Assembly: GCA_963942565.1 (NCBI GenBank)
Contig: OZ012690.1
Location: 17,462,135-17,526,134 of the forward strand
Direction of reading: 5' to 3'
DNA: 64,000 bases
Source of the DNA: Maea johnstoni
Lineage: Eukaryota > Annelida > Polychaeta > Spionida > Magelonidae
The stretch's first letter is position 1; each line of letters starts with the position of its first letter. Of the stretch, positions 46,704 through 57,290 are shown one piece after another. Below the pieces are notes generated by a model. That model saw only the letters and a program-made list of their open reading frames with translations, was not told the origin of the DNA and searched no databases. Made by a program: the position numbers and the translations under genes.

Positions 46704-46877
46704 CAGTTGAACTTGGATATGACGGACCCAATGGGACCATGAAAATTGGTCCGTCATGTGCAAAATCCGTCATATACATATGACAAATATTTGATATGTA
46801 TAAGACTGGGACCAAGCATGTTGTCCGTCATATGCAAACATTTGTCATACAGTGGTCCGTCATATCCAAGTTCACCT
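46704..46877. mobile_element. pogo/Tigger-like MITE, unit 3
   Basis: As in unit 2, with the same right-end two-base loss. Confidence 0.8.
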
Positions 46878-47415
46878 TACTGTTCTTAGGGTGATCCCAA
46901 CAAAGGTAAAATCCCTTCACGATAATAGATGTATTACCTTGTCTCTAACTATTTTCTCTGCCTCTTCACTTCCTGTTTCTCCTATTGACATTGAGTCAGG
47001 GACTTAGCCAGGACCTGTCCTACCTGTCTCTTGGACAGGTAGTTTCCTAAAAACATCCTGTTTCTCCTAGACGATAAATCAGGAAAGTGGTTAACTCAAA
47101 ACAAAAGACACAGAGTCAACACCTTGTCTGTGCTTGTTAACAAGAGCGTAACACGCCACTATATTAAAGAAAAAACATTCAAATAAACTTAATTATGCAA
47201 TCTCAGTCTATTACATACATTGTCTAAACCGGCAGTGATTTTGGCACCACTCAACGGTCTGCGCGCATATAATGCACTTGCACTGAAGTCAACAACCTAC
47301 TTCTTCTAAGGTAAACACTGTTGGAATTTTGAAAAAAAAATTTGTTCTTTTTGCACCTGACAAACTCTTTGAAGTAGAAAAAAAGTGCGAGACCAAAACT
47401 TAGATTGGACTGGCC

Positions 47416-49044
47416 TTATGTATTAAATTGCCCAACATCAAGGTATATTTGCTTAACTATTGCTTTACTAGCATTTTCCTCCACCTCTTGTTTTATTGGA
47501 AGACACTGTCCCTTTTCCTGCTTGACTATCATTCTACTAGGATCTTCCTTCAACTCTTGTTTTATTGGGAGACATTCTTCCTTTTCCTGCTTGACTATCT
47601 CTCTACTAGAATATTCTTCCAACTCTTGTTTTACTGGGAGACACTGTCCCTTTTCCTGCTTGACTATCACTCTACTAGAATATTCTCCCAACTCTTGTTT
47701 TATTGGGAGACACTGTCCCTTTTCCTGCTTGACTATAACTATACTAGCATATTCTTCCAACTCTTGCTTTACTGGGAGACACTGTCCCTTTTCCTGCTTG
47801 ACTATAACTGTACTAGCATTTTCCTCCAACTCTGGTTTTATTGGGAGACACTGTCCTTTTTCCTGCTTGACTATCACTCTACTAGAATATTCTCCGAACT
47901 CTTGCTTTACTGGGAGACATTGTCCCTTTTCCTGCTTGACTATTACTCTATTAGCATTTTCCTCCAACTCTTGTTTTATTTTGAGAAACTGTCCCTTTTC
48001 CTGCTTAAATATCACTCTACTAGCATTTTCCTCCAACTCTTGTTTTATTGGGAGACACTGTCCCGTTTCCTGCTTGACTATCACTCTACTAGCATTTTCC
48101 CCAAACACTTGCTTTATTGGGAGACACTGTCCCTTTTTCAGCTTGACTATCACTTTACTAGGATTTTCCTCCAACTCTTGTTTTATTGGGAGACACTGTC
48201 CCCTTTCCTGCTTGACTATCACTCTACTAGCATTTTCCTCCAAGTCTTGTTTTATTGGGTGACACTGTTCATTAATGACAACCCATTGCCTTGGTTCTGA
48301 TAACTGTGGTTCTGTATTGTCAGTTGATGTCTTTTGATATGTTAACTGGTGCTGCTTCGGATGAGATGGTGCCCTACCAGTCTTATTACACTCATCAAAC
48401 TGGAAAGGTCCTTCTTCTGTGTGACTCTGCATGTGTGATACCAGACCAGAAGAGTGTATAAATGCCTTGTCACATTGACTACACTGGAAGGGTCTTTCTC
48501 CACTGTGTATCCTCTTATGATTTCTCAGACTTGAAGAATATGCAAATACCTTGGTACATTCATTGCATTGGAAGGATCTTTTCCCACTGTGTATCCTCGT
48601 ATGCCGTGCCAGGGTTGAGGGATCCTTGAAAGCCTTGCCACATTCCTTACACTGGAAGGGTCTTTCCCCACTGTGTATCCTCTTATGGTTTTCCAGATAA
48701 GAAGAGAGAGGGAATGCCTTGCCACATTCATCGCACTGGAAGGGTCTTTCTCCACTGTGTATCCTCTTATGCACTGCCAGAGATATAGATTGAGTGAATG
48801 TCTTGTCACATTCATTGCACTGGAAGGGTTTTTCTCCACTGTGTATCCTCTTATGCCTTCCCAGATTGGAAGAACATGTGAATGCCTTGTCACATTCATT
48901 GCACTGGAAGGGTCTTTCACCACTGTGTATCCTCTTATGCTTTATCAGATTGGAAGAATTCCTAAAGCTCTTATCACATTCATCACAATGATAAGCGCTT
49001 TCCTTTTTATGCCAATCCGCATGATCTACTTTATCTGAAGACAT
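47416..49044 (-). CDS. C2H2 zinc-finger protein, class II, 7 fingers, 12 SUMO-motif tail units (ZF9, array unit 3)
   Basis: 542 residues; the start is fixed by an in-frame TAA just upstream. Intact fingers begin at 18, 46, 74, 102, 130, 158 and 186, and the dead finger at 214. The linker (237-259) leads to twelve 23-residue units (260-542), the last ending IYLDVGQFNT. Of 24 motif slots about 21 fit psi-K-x-(D/E); three are lost (VKLK, IKQV, VKQI). Its linker reads GRAPSHP, as in ZF1, ZF3 and ZF4, while the other array copies read GGAPSHP, hinting at gene conversion or a chance change. Predicted nuclear DNA-binding, heavily SUMO-modifiable regulator. Confidence 0.92.
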   Translation of the reverse strand: MSSDKVDHADWHKKESAYHCDECDKSFRNSSNLIKHKRIHSGERPFQCNECDKAFTCSSNLGRHKRIHSGEKPFQCNECDKTFTQSISLAVHKRIHSGERPFQCDECGKAFPLSSYLENHKRIHSGERPFQCKECGKAFKDPSTLARHTRIHSGKRSFQCNECTKVFAYSSSLRNHKRIHSGERPFQCSQCDKAFIHSSGLVSHMQSHTEEGPFQFDECNKTGRAPSHPKQHQLTYQKTSTDNTEPQLSEPRQWVVINEQCHPIKQDLEENASRVIVKQERGQCLPIKQELEENPSKVIVKLKKGQCLPIKQVFGENASRVIVKQETGQCLPIKQELEENASRVIFKQEKGQFLKIKQELEENANRVIVKQEKGQCLPVKQEFGEYSSRVIVKQEKGQCLPIKPELEENASTVIVKQEKGQCLPVKQELEEYASIVIVKQEKGQCLPIKQELGEYSSRVIVKQEKGQCLPVKQELEEYSSREIVKQEKEECLPIKQELKEDPSRMIVKQEKGQCLPIKQEVEENASKAIVKQIYLDVGQFNT

Positions 49045-50098
49045 GGTAAATACTTAACCACAAAATGAAATAAATACAATATAACATTGTGAGTCGCTAG
49101 TTTGCTTTTGATTACTTTTTCTCAGGTTTGCATTCAGAGTGAAGACACCAACTTCATGTTGACCTTTTGTTGGCTGATGCAGGTATGAATGGATAAATAA
49201 CTTGAGAATCGATCTTATCATACAAAAAAAGAGTTGCCCCAAAACTTCCACTGTAGTCTCACCGAGCTGAGTCCATTACCTGATTTCTCTCTCCAAGATA
49301 AAGAAATGAATAACTTTTAACTTTGACCTTGATTTATGTTGGTGTTCATGGGGTGATGTTCAGTCACACAATTGTTTGGTTGATTGATTGAACAACATTC
49401 ATGCTGACCTTGCCAATCACTGTTTGTCTTCTCATACCAAGAAATGCAATTATGAACTTGTACAAATAAAACGGTAACATCCATAATCCCTTTCTACCAT
49501 TGTTTGAGTGTTCTCTCATAACATGAATCACACTATCCAGGCAATATCATATAATCATATTATATAATCAATCATATATATCTTATAGTGAGTCTTTTAT
49601 AAAAGGAGTGTATTGTGTATTGCATGTAATGAATGTCATTACATGGATTGGACCATAAACTATTATAGTATTATCAACAACAACAACAACAACTCCCATT
49701 CCCCTCAAGAAATGCAATTATGCACATGGACATGTCCATTATCCACACTCTCTGGTCTAGCAGTATCTTCACTATTTTGATGTGGAAAGAGAACTGATTT
49801 TATGTAATGGCCTGTTTTTTTTCATGATACTGGGAAAAAGGACTGCCTCTGCTGAAGAGACAGAAACTGACAGAAACCAGTTTCTGCCCAGAACTGTAAA
49901 AAACAGTTGCTGTCATGGTAAAAAACAACCAACCCTTGGCAGAAATTGCTCACAAAGAGGTGCTCACCGGACTGCTATATCAAGCAACACAAGTAGCACA
50001 TAGTAGTGGTGTGTCAATTAATCAAAAGCCACAAATCTGATTAATCAAACAAGACAATTTGGTCACTTGTAAACAACAAGCAACACTGAAATATTATA

Positions 50099-50272
50099 CA
50101 GTTGAACTTGGATATGACGGACCCAATGGGACCATGAAAATTGGTCCGTCATGTGCAAAATCCGTCATATACATATGACAAATATTTGATATGTATAAGA
50201 CTGGGACCAAGCATGTTGTCCGTCATATGCAAACATTTGTCATACAGTGGTCCGTCATATCCAAGTTCACCT
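50099..50272. mobile_element. pogo/Tigger-like MITE, unit 4
   Basis: As in unit 2, with the same right-end two-base loss. Confidence 0.8.
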
Positions 50273-50809
50273 TACTGTTCTTAGGGTGATCCCAACAAAG
50301 GTAAAATCCCTTCACGATAATAGATGTATAACCTTGTCTCTAACTATTTTCTCTGCCTCTTCACTTCCTGTTTCTCCTATTGACATTGAGTCAGGGACTT
50401 AGCCAGGACCTGTCCTACCTGTCTCTTGGACAGGTAGTTTCCTAAAAACCTCCTGTTTCTCCTAGACGATAAATCAGGAAAGTGGTTAACTCAAAACAAA
50501 AGACACAGAGTCAACACCTTGTCTGTGCTTGTTAACAAGAGCGTAACACGCCACTATATTAAAGAAAAAACATTCAAATAAACTTAATTATGCAATCTCA
50601 GTCTATTACATACATTGTCTAAACCGGCAGTGATTTTGGCACCACTCAACGGTCTGCCGCATATAATGCACTTGCACTGAAGTCAACAACCTACTTCTTC
50701 TAAGGTAAACACTGTTGGAATTTTGAAATTTTTTTTTGTTCTTTTTGCACCTGACAAACTCTTTGAAGTAGAAAAAAAGTGCGAGACCAAAACTTAGATT
50801 GGACTGGCC

Positions 50810-52369
50810 TTATGTATTAAATTGCCCAACATCAAGGTATATTTGCTTAACTATTGCTTTACTAGCATTTTCCTCCACCTCTTGTTTTATTGGAAGACAC
50901 TGTCCCTTTTCCTGCTTGACTATCATTCTACTAGGATCTTCCTTCAACTCTTGTTTTATTGGGAGACATTCTTCCTTTTCCTGCTTGACTATCTCTCTAC
51001 TAGAATATTCTTCCAACTCTTGTTTTACTGGGAGACACTGTCCCTTTTCCTGCTTGACTATCACTCTACTAGAATATTCTCCCAACTCTTGTTTTATTGG
51101 GAGACACTGTCCCTTTTCCTGCTTGACTATAACTATACTAGCATATTCTTCCAACTCTTGCTTTACTGGGAGACACTGTCCCTTTTCCTGCTTGACTATA
51201 ACTGTACTAGCATTTTCCTCCAACTCTGGTTTTATTGGGAGACACTGTCCTTTTTCCTGCTTGACTATCACTCTACTAGAATATTCTCCGAACTCTTGCT
51301 TTACTGGGAGACATTGTCCCTTTTCCTGCTTGACTATTACTCTATTAGCATTTTCCTCCAACTCTTGTTTTATTTTGAGAAACTGTCCCTTTTCCTGCTT
51401 AAATATCACTCTACTAGCATTTTCCCCAAACACTTGCTTTATTGGGAGACACTGTCCCTTTTTCAGCTTGACTATCACTTTACTAGGATTTTCCTCCAAC
51501 TCTTGTTTTATTGGGAGACACTGTCCCCTTTCCTGCTTGACTATCACTCTACTAGCATTTTCCTCCAAGTCTTGTTTTATTGGGTGACACTGTTCATTAA
51601 TGACAACCCATTGCCTTGGTTCTGATAACTGTGGTTCTGTATTGTCAGTTGATGTCTTTTGATATGTTAACTGGTGCTGCTTCGGATGAGATGGTGCCCC
51701 ACCAGTCTTATTACACTCATCAAACTGGAAAGGTCCTTCTTCTGTGTGACTCTGCATGTGTGATACCAGACCAGAAGAGTGTATAAATGCCTTGTCACAT
51801 TGACTACACTGGAAGGGTCTTTCTCCACTGTGTATCCTCTTATGATTTCTCAGACTTGAAGAATATGCAAATACCTTGGTACATTCATTGCATTGGAAGG
51901 ATCTTTTCCCACTGTGTATCCTCGTATGCCGTGCCAGGGTTGAGGGATCCTTGAAAGCCTTGCCACATTCCTTACACTGGAAGGGTCTTTCCCCACTGTG
52001 TATCCTCTTATGGTTTTCCAGATAAGAAGAGAGAGGGAATGCCTTGCCACATTCATCGCACTGGAAGGGTCTTTCTCCACTGTGTATCCTCTTATGCACT
52101 GCCAGAGATATAGATTGAGTGAATGTCTTGTCACATTCATTGCACTGGAAGGGTTTTTCTCCACTGTGTATCCTCTTATGCCTTCCCAGATTAGAAGAAC
52201 ATGTGAATGCCTTGTCACATTCATTGCACTGGAAGGGTCTTTCACCACTGTGTATCCTCTTATGCTTTATCAGATTGGAAGAATTCCTAAAGCTCTTATC
52301 ACATTCATCACAATGATAAGCGCTTTCCTTTTTATGCCAATCCGCATGATCTACTTTATCTGAAGACAT
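50810..52369 (-). CDS. C2H2 zinc-finger protein, class II, 7 fingers, 11 SUMO-motif tail units (ZF10, array unit 4)
   Basis: 519 residues, exactly 23 fewer than ZF9 and ZF11. The missing segment is one whole tail unit after QVFGENASRVI, so the loss is clean and in frame, as expected from unequal pairing of 69-bp repeats. Fingers at 18-208, dead finger at 214, linker and tail end are otherwise as in ZF11. About 19 psi-K-x-E motifs remain. Confidence 0.92.
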   Translation of the reverse strand: MSSDKVDHADWHKKESAYHCDECDKSFRNSSNLIKHKRIHSGERPFQCNECDKAFTCSSNLGRHKRIHSGEKPFQCNECDKTFTQSISLAVHKRIHSGERPFQCDECGKAFPLSSYLENHKRIHSGERPFQCKECGKAFKDPSTLARHTRIHSGKRSFQCNECTKVFAYSSSLRNHKRIHSGERPFQCSQCDKAFIHSSGLVSHMQSHTEEGPFQFDECNKTGGAPSHPKQHQLTYQKTSTDNTEPQLSEPRQWVVINEQCHPIKQDLEENASRVIVKQERGQCLPIKQELEENPSKVIVKLKKGQCLPIKQVFGENASRVIFKQEKGQFLKIKQELEENANRVIVKQEKGQCLPVKQEFGEYSSRVIVKQEKGQCLPIKPELEENASTVIVKQEKGQCLPVKQELEEYASIVIVKQEKGQCLPIKQELGEYSSRVIVKQEKGQCLPVKQELEEYSSREIVKQEKEECLPIKQELKEDPSRMIVKQEKGQCLPIKQEVEENASKAIVKQIYLDVGQFNT

Positions 52370-53423
52370 GGTAAATACTTAACCACAAAATGAAATAAAT
52401 ACAATATAACATTGTGAGTCGCTAGTTTGCTTTTGATTACTTTTTCTCAGGTTTGCATTCAGAGTGAAGACACCAACTTCATGTTGACCTTTTGTTGGCT
52501 GATGCAGGTATGAATGGATAAATAACTTGAGAATCGATCTTATCATACAAAAAAAGAGTTGCCCCAAAACTTCCACTGTAGTCTCACCGAGCTGAGTCCA
52601 TTACCTGATTTCTCTCTCCAAGATAAAGAAATGAATAACTTTTAACTTTGACCTTGATTTATGTTGGTGTTCATGGGGTGATGTTCAGTCACACAATTGT
52701 TTGGTTGATTGATTGAACAACATTCATGCTGACCTTGCCAATCACTGTTTGTCTTCTCATACCAAGAAATGCAATTATGAACTTGTACAAATAAAACGGT
52801 AACATCCATAATCCCTTTCTACCATTGTTTGAGTGTTCTCTCATAACATGAATCACACTATCCAGGCAATATCATATAATCATATTATATAATCAATCAT
52901 ATATATCTTATAGTGAGTCTTTTATAAAAGGAGTGTATTGTGTATTGCATGTAATGAATGTCATTACATGGATTGGACCATAAACTATTATAGTATTATC
53001 AACAACAACAACAACAACTCCCATTCCCCTCAAGAAATGCAATTATGCACATGGACATGTACATTATCCACACTCTCTGGTCTAGCAGTATCTTCACTAT
53101 TTTGATGTGGAAAGAGAACTGATTTTATGTAATGGCCTGTTTTTTTTCATGATACTGGGAAAAAGGACTGCCTCTGCTGAAGAGACAGAAACTGACAGAA
53201 ACCAGTTTCTGCCCAGAACTGTAAAAAACAGTTGCTGTCATGGTAAAAAACAAACAACCCTTGGCAGAAATTGCTCACAAAGAGGTGCTCACTGGACTGC
53301 TATATCAAGCAACACAAGTAGCACATAGTAGTGGTGTGTCAATTAATCAAAAGCCACAAATCTGATTAATCAAACAAGACAATTTGGTCACTTGTAAACA
53401 ACAAGCAACACTGAAATATTATA

Positions 53424-53598
53424 CAGTTGAACTTGGATATGACGGACCCAATGGGACCATGAAAATTGGTCCGTCATGTGCAAAATCCGTCATATACATA
53501 TGACAAATATTTGATATGTATAAGACTGGGACCAAGCATGTTGTCCGTCATATGCAAACATTTGTCATACAGTGGTCCGTCATATCCAAGTTCACCTG
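53424..53598. mobile_element. pogo/Tigger-like MITE, unit 5
   Basis: As at 40261, with the intact right end CACCTG|TA as in unit 1. Confidence 0.8.
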
Positions 53599-54136
53599 TA
53601 CTGTTCTTAGGGTGTTCCCAACAAAGGTAAAATCCCTTCACGATAATAGATGTATTACCTTGTCTCTAACTATTTTCTCTGCCTCTTCACTTCCTGTTTC
53701 TCCTATTGACATTGAGTCAGGGACTTAGCCAGGACCTGTCCTACCTGTCTCTTGGACAGGTAGTTTCCTAAAAACATCCTGTTTCTCCTAGACGATAAAT
53801 CAGGAAAGTGGTTAACTCAAAACAAAAGACACAGAGTCAACACCTTGTCTGTGCTTGTTAACAAGAGCGTAACACGCCACTATATTAAAGAAAAAACATT
53901 CAAATAAACTTAATTATGCAATCTCAGTCTATTACATACATTGTCTAAACCGGCAGTGATTTTGGCACCACTCAACGGTCTGCGCGCATATAATGCACTT
54001 GCACTGAAGTCAACAACCTACTTCTTCTAAGGTAAACACTGTTGTAATTTTGAAAATTTTTTTTGTTCTTTTTGCACCTGACAAACTCTTTGAAGTAGAA
54101 AAAAAGTGCGAGACCAAAACTTAGATTGGACTGGCC

Positions 54137-55765
54137 TTATGTATTAAATTGCCCAACATCAAGGTATATTTGCTTAACTATTGCTTTACTAGCATTTTCC
54201 TCCACCTCTTGTTTTATTGGAAGACACTGTCCCTTTTCCTGCTTGACTATCATTCTACTAGGATCTTCCTTCAACTCTTGTTTTATTGGGAGACATTCTT
54301 CCTTTTCCTGCTTGACTATCTCTCTACTAGAATATTCTTCCAACTCTTGTTTTACTGGGAGACACTGTCCCTTTTCCTGCTTGACTATCACTCTACTAGA
54401 ATATTCTCCCAACTCTTGTTTTATTGGGAGACACTGTCCCTTTTCCTGCTTGACTATAACTATACTAGCATATTCTTCCAACTCTTGCTTTACTGGGAGA
54501 CACTGTCCCTTTTCCTGCTTGACTATAACTGTACTAGCATTTTCCTCCAACTCTGGTTTTATTGGGAGACACTGTCCTTTTTCCTGCTTGACTATCACTC
54601 TACTAGAATATTCTCCGAACTCTTGCTTTACTGGGAGACATTGTCCCTTTTCCTGCTTGACTATTACTCTATTAGCATTTTCCTCCAACTCTTGTTTTAT
54701 TTTGAGAAACTGTCCCTTTTCCTGCTTAAATATCACTCTACTAGCATTTTCCTCCAACTCTTGTTTTATTGGGAGACACTGTCCCGTTTCCTGCTTGACT
54801 ATCACTCTACTAGCATTTTCCCCAAACACTTGCTTTATTGGGAGACACTGTCCCTTTTTCAGCTTGACTATCACTTTACTAGGATTTTCCTCCAACTCTT
54901 GTTTTATTGGGAGACACTGTCCCCTTTCCTGCTTGACTATCACTCTACTAGCATTTTCCTCCAAGTCTTGTTTTATTGGGTGACACTGTTCATTAATGAC
55001 AACCCATTGCCTTGGTTCTGATAACTGTGGTTCTGTATTGTCAGTTGATGTCTTTTGATATGTTAACTGGTGCTGCTTCGGATGAGATGGTGCCCCACCA
55101 GTCTTATTACACTCATCAAACTGGAAAGGTCCTTCTTCTGTGTGACTCTGCATGTGTGATACCAGACCAGAAGAGTGTATAAATGCCTTGTCACATTGAC
55201 TACACTGGAAGGGTCTTTCTCCACTGTGTATCCTCTTATGATTTCTCAGACTTGAAGAATATGCAAATACCTTGGTACATTCATTGCATTGGAAGGATCT
55301 TTTCCCACTGTGTATCCTCGTATGCCGTGCCAGGGTTGAGGGATCCTTGAAAGCCTTGCCACATTCCTTACACTGGAAGGGTCTTTCCCCACTGTGTATC
55401 CTCTTATGGTTTTCCAGATAAGAAGAGAGAGGGAATGCCTTGCCACATTCATCGCACTGGAAGGGTCTTTCTCCACTGTGTATCCTCTTATGCACTGCCA
55501 GAGATATAGATTGAGTGAATGTCTTGTCGCATTCATTGCACTGGAAGGGTTTTTCTCCACTGTGTATCCTCTTATGCCTTCCCAGATTAGAAGAACATGT
55601 GAATGCCTTGTCACATTCATTGCACTGGAAGGGTCTTTCACCACTGTGTATCCTCTTATGCTTTATCAGATTGGAAGAATTCCTAAAGCTCTTATCACAT
55701 TCATCACAATGATAAGCGCTTTCCTTTTTATGCCAATCCGCATGATCTACTTTATCTGAAGACAT
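54137..55765 (-). CDS. C2H2 zinc-finger protein, class II, 7 fingers, 12 SUMO-motif tail units (ZF11, array unit 5)
   Basis: 542 residues, almost identical to ZF9. Finger helices (positions -1, 2, 3, 6) read N/S/N/K, C/S/N/R, Q/I/S/V, L/S/Y/N, D/S/T/R, Y/S/S/N and H/S/G/S from first to seventh and are unchanged in all array members, so the copies should share a DNA target. The twelve tail units run from 260 to 542. It is the last unit of the array: its 5' flank continues into the longer hAT region at 56090-57290 instead of the shortened version between units. Confidence 0.92.
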   Translation of the reverse strand: MSSDKVDHADWHKKESAYHCDECDKSFRNSSNLIKHKRIHSGERPFQCNECDKAFTCSSNLGRHKRIHSGEKPFQCNECDKTFTQSISLAVHKRIHSGERPFQCDECGKAFPLSSYLENHKRIHSGERPFQCKECGKAFKDPSTLARHTRIHSGKRSFQCNECTKVFAYSSSLRNHKRIHSGERPFQCSQCDKAFIHSSGLVSHMQSHTEEGPFQFDECNKTGGAPSHPKQHQLTYQKTSTDNTEPQLSEPRQWVVINEQCHPIKQDLEENASRVIVKQERGQCLPIKQELEENPSKVIVKLKKGQCLPIKQVFGENASRVIVKQETGQCLPIKQELEENASRVIFKQEKGQFLKIKQELEENANRVIVKQEKGQCLPVKQEFGEYSSRVIVKQEKGQCLPIKPELEENASTVIVKQEKGQCLPVKQELEEYASIVIVKQEKGQCLPIKQELGEYSSRVIVKQEKGQCLPVKQELEEYSSREIVKQEKEECLPIKQELKEDPSRMIVKQEKGQCLPIKQEVEENASKAIVKQIYLDVGQFNT

Positions 55766-56195
55766 GGTAAATACTTAACCACAAAATGAAATAAATACAA
55801 TATAACATTGTGAGTCGCTAGTTTGCTTTTGATTACTTTTTCTCAGGTTTGCATTCAGAGTGAAGACACCAACTTCATGTTGACCTTTTGTTGGCTGATG
55901 CAGGTATGAATGGATAAATAACTTGAGAATCGATCTTATCATACAAAAAAAGAGTTGCCCCAAAACTTCCACTGTAGTCTCACCGAGCTGAGTCCATTAC
56001 CTGATTTCTCTCTCCAAGATAAAGAAATGAAGAACTTTTAACTTTGACCTTGATTTATGTTGGTGTTCATGGGGTGATGATTAGTCACACGATTGTTTGG
56101 TTGATTGATTGAACAACATTCATGCTGACCATGCCAATCACTGTTTGTCTTCTCATACAAAGAAATGCAATTATGAACTTGAGAAAATATAATTT

Positions 56196-56271
56196 AACCC
56201 TTATCCTGCTGTGAAACCTGTAAGCACTGCTGCACACCACAACAATTGTTGTGGTTAGCAGGATAAGGGTT
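56196..56271. mobile_element. 76-bp hairpin MITE
   Basis: AACCCTTATCCTGCT and AGCAGGATAAGGGTT are perfect 15-base inverted ends; an 18-base perfect palindrome CCACAACAATTGTTGTGG lies inside at 56237-56254. The paralogous site near 32228 is empty (ATAATTTAACATCC), so this is a clean insertion into copy C. Confidence 0.8.
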
Positions 56272-57290
56272 GACATCCACATTCCCAGTCCACCATTGTT
56301 TGAGTGTTCTCTCATAACATGAATCACACTATCCAGGCAATATCACACCGATTTGGAGAAACAAAACATGAGATAACAACTCATCACCTCCCACCCTTTG
56401 AGACCTAACAAAACTTGCTCTCAGGAATTGCAATTATGAATTTTGACATGTACAACATCCATACTCCCTGGCCACCATTGTTTGTTTTTTCACTCAGACC
56501 ATGAATTACACTGTGTCACTGTCCATGCAATTTGGCATGTGAATCTTAATCAATTAACACTGACTCTTTGAGAGCTAACTAAAGTAACACCTTATATTAA
56601 AGACTCACTATAAGATTTTTATGATTGGTTAGATGATATTTTATACATTGCATATAATGTCTATCTGATAATATTTATCAGTATATTTATGATTGTATTT
56701 GGTCCATTATAAGCCTGCAGGCCATGGTCTGAGCCAGCAGGGCGTCTGGGTGTCTTTTTGGACACCCAAACCCTGAACCCCCCCCCCCCCCCCCAGGACA
56801 CCCAAAAGATTTTGTGAGGAATTTCTTAAAATGTCAATCTCAATATATAATTGTTTTTTTTGTTATCCATATGATAAGATATCTTGCCTTGGTTTGATGT
56901 GTTTATGGTCGAAATCTGAGTATATTGTAATCCCCCTAAAAAATTTGGACGCCCAAAAATTTCACAATTGCCAATTTTGGGCACCCAGTTTCTAAAACCT
57001 GGCTAAGACTATGCTGCAGGCCCTTTCCATAATTCACTATTTCCAAAATAGTGAAGGCTTATAATAGACCAAATACAATCATAAATATACTGATAAATAT
57101 TATCAGATAGACATTCATTATATGCAATGTACAATATATTATATAATCAATCATATATATCTTATAGTGAGTCTTTTATAAAAGGAGTGTATTGTGTCAC
57201 TACATGGATGGGACAATAAATTATTATCAACAACAACAACAACAACTCCCAAAAACAACCAACCCTTGGCAGAAATTGCCAACCCTGATA
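56272..57290. mobile_element. hAT-family copy with large palindrome, copy C
   Basis: Paralogous to 32160-33175. The palindrome arms are split by an inserted MITE in the loop (56723-57013). The AAC tract and right-end sequence GCCAACCCTG are present near 57235-57286; part of the sub-terminal region is deleted. Confidence 0.7.
56723..57013. mobile_element. hAT-type MITE inserted in the palindrome loop
   Basis: Ends CATGGTCTGAGCCAG and CTGGCTAAGACTATG are inverted, flanked by perfect 8-bp duplications CTGCAGGC at 56715-56722 and 57014-57021. Contains a long C run near 56780. Copy B has the empty loop (AAGCCTGCAGGCTC), which confirms insertion after the block duplication. Confidence 0.88.

Larger units (their letters stand above)
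40106..56080 (-). repeat. Tandem array of five ~3.4-kb gene units (ZF7-ZF11)
   Basis: Unit junctions lie at 43160/43161, 46554/46555, 49949/49950 and 53274/53275, where hAT end sequence GGCAGAAATTGC meets TCACAAAGAGGTGCTCAC. Periods are 3394, 3395 and 3325 bases; the last is 69 shorter because ZF10 lacks one tail unit. Each unit holds the class II 3' flank, a pogo-type MITE, a truncated hAT-type MITE, one gene, its 5' flank and a shortened hAT palindrome remnant. The units differ by very few bases, so amplification is recent. Confidence 0.95.
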
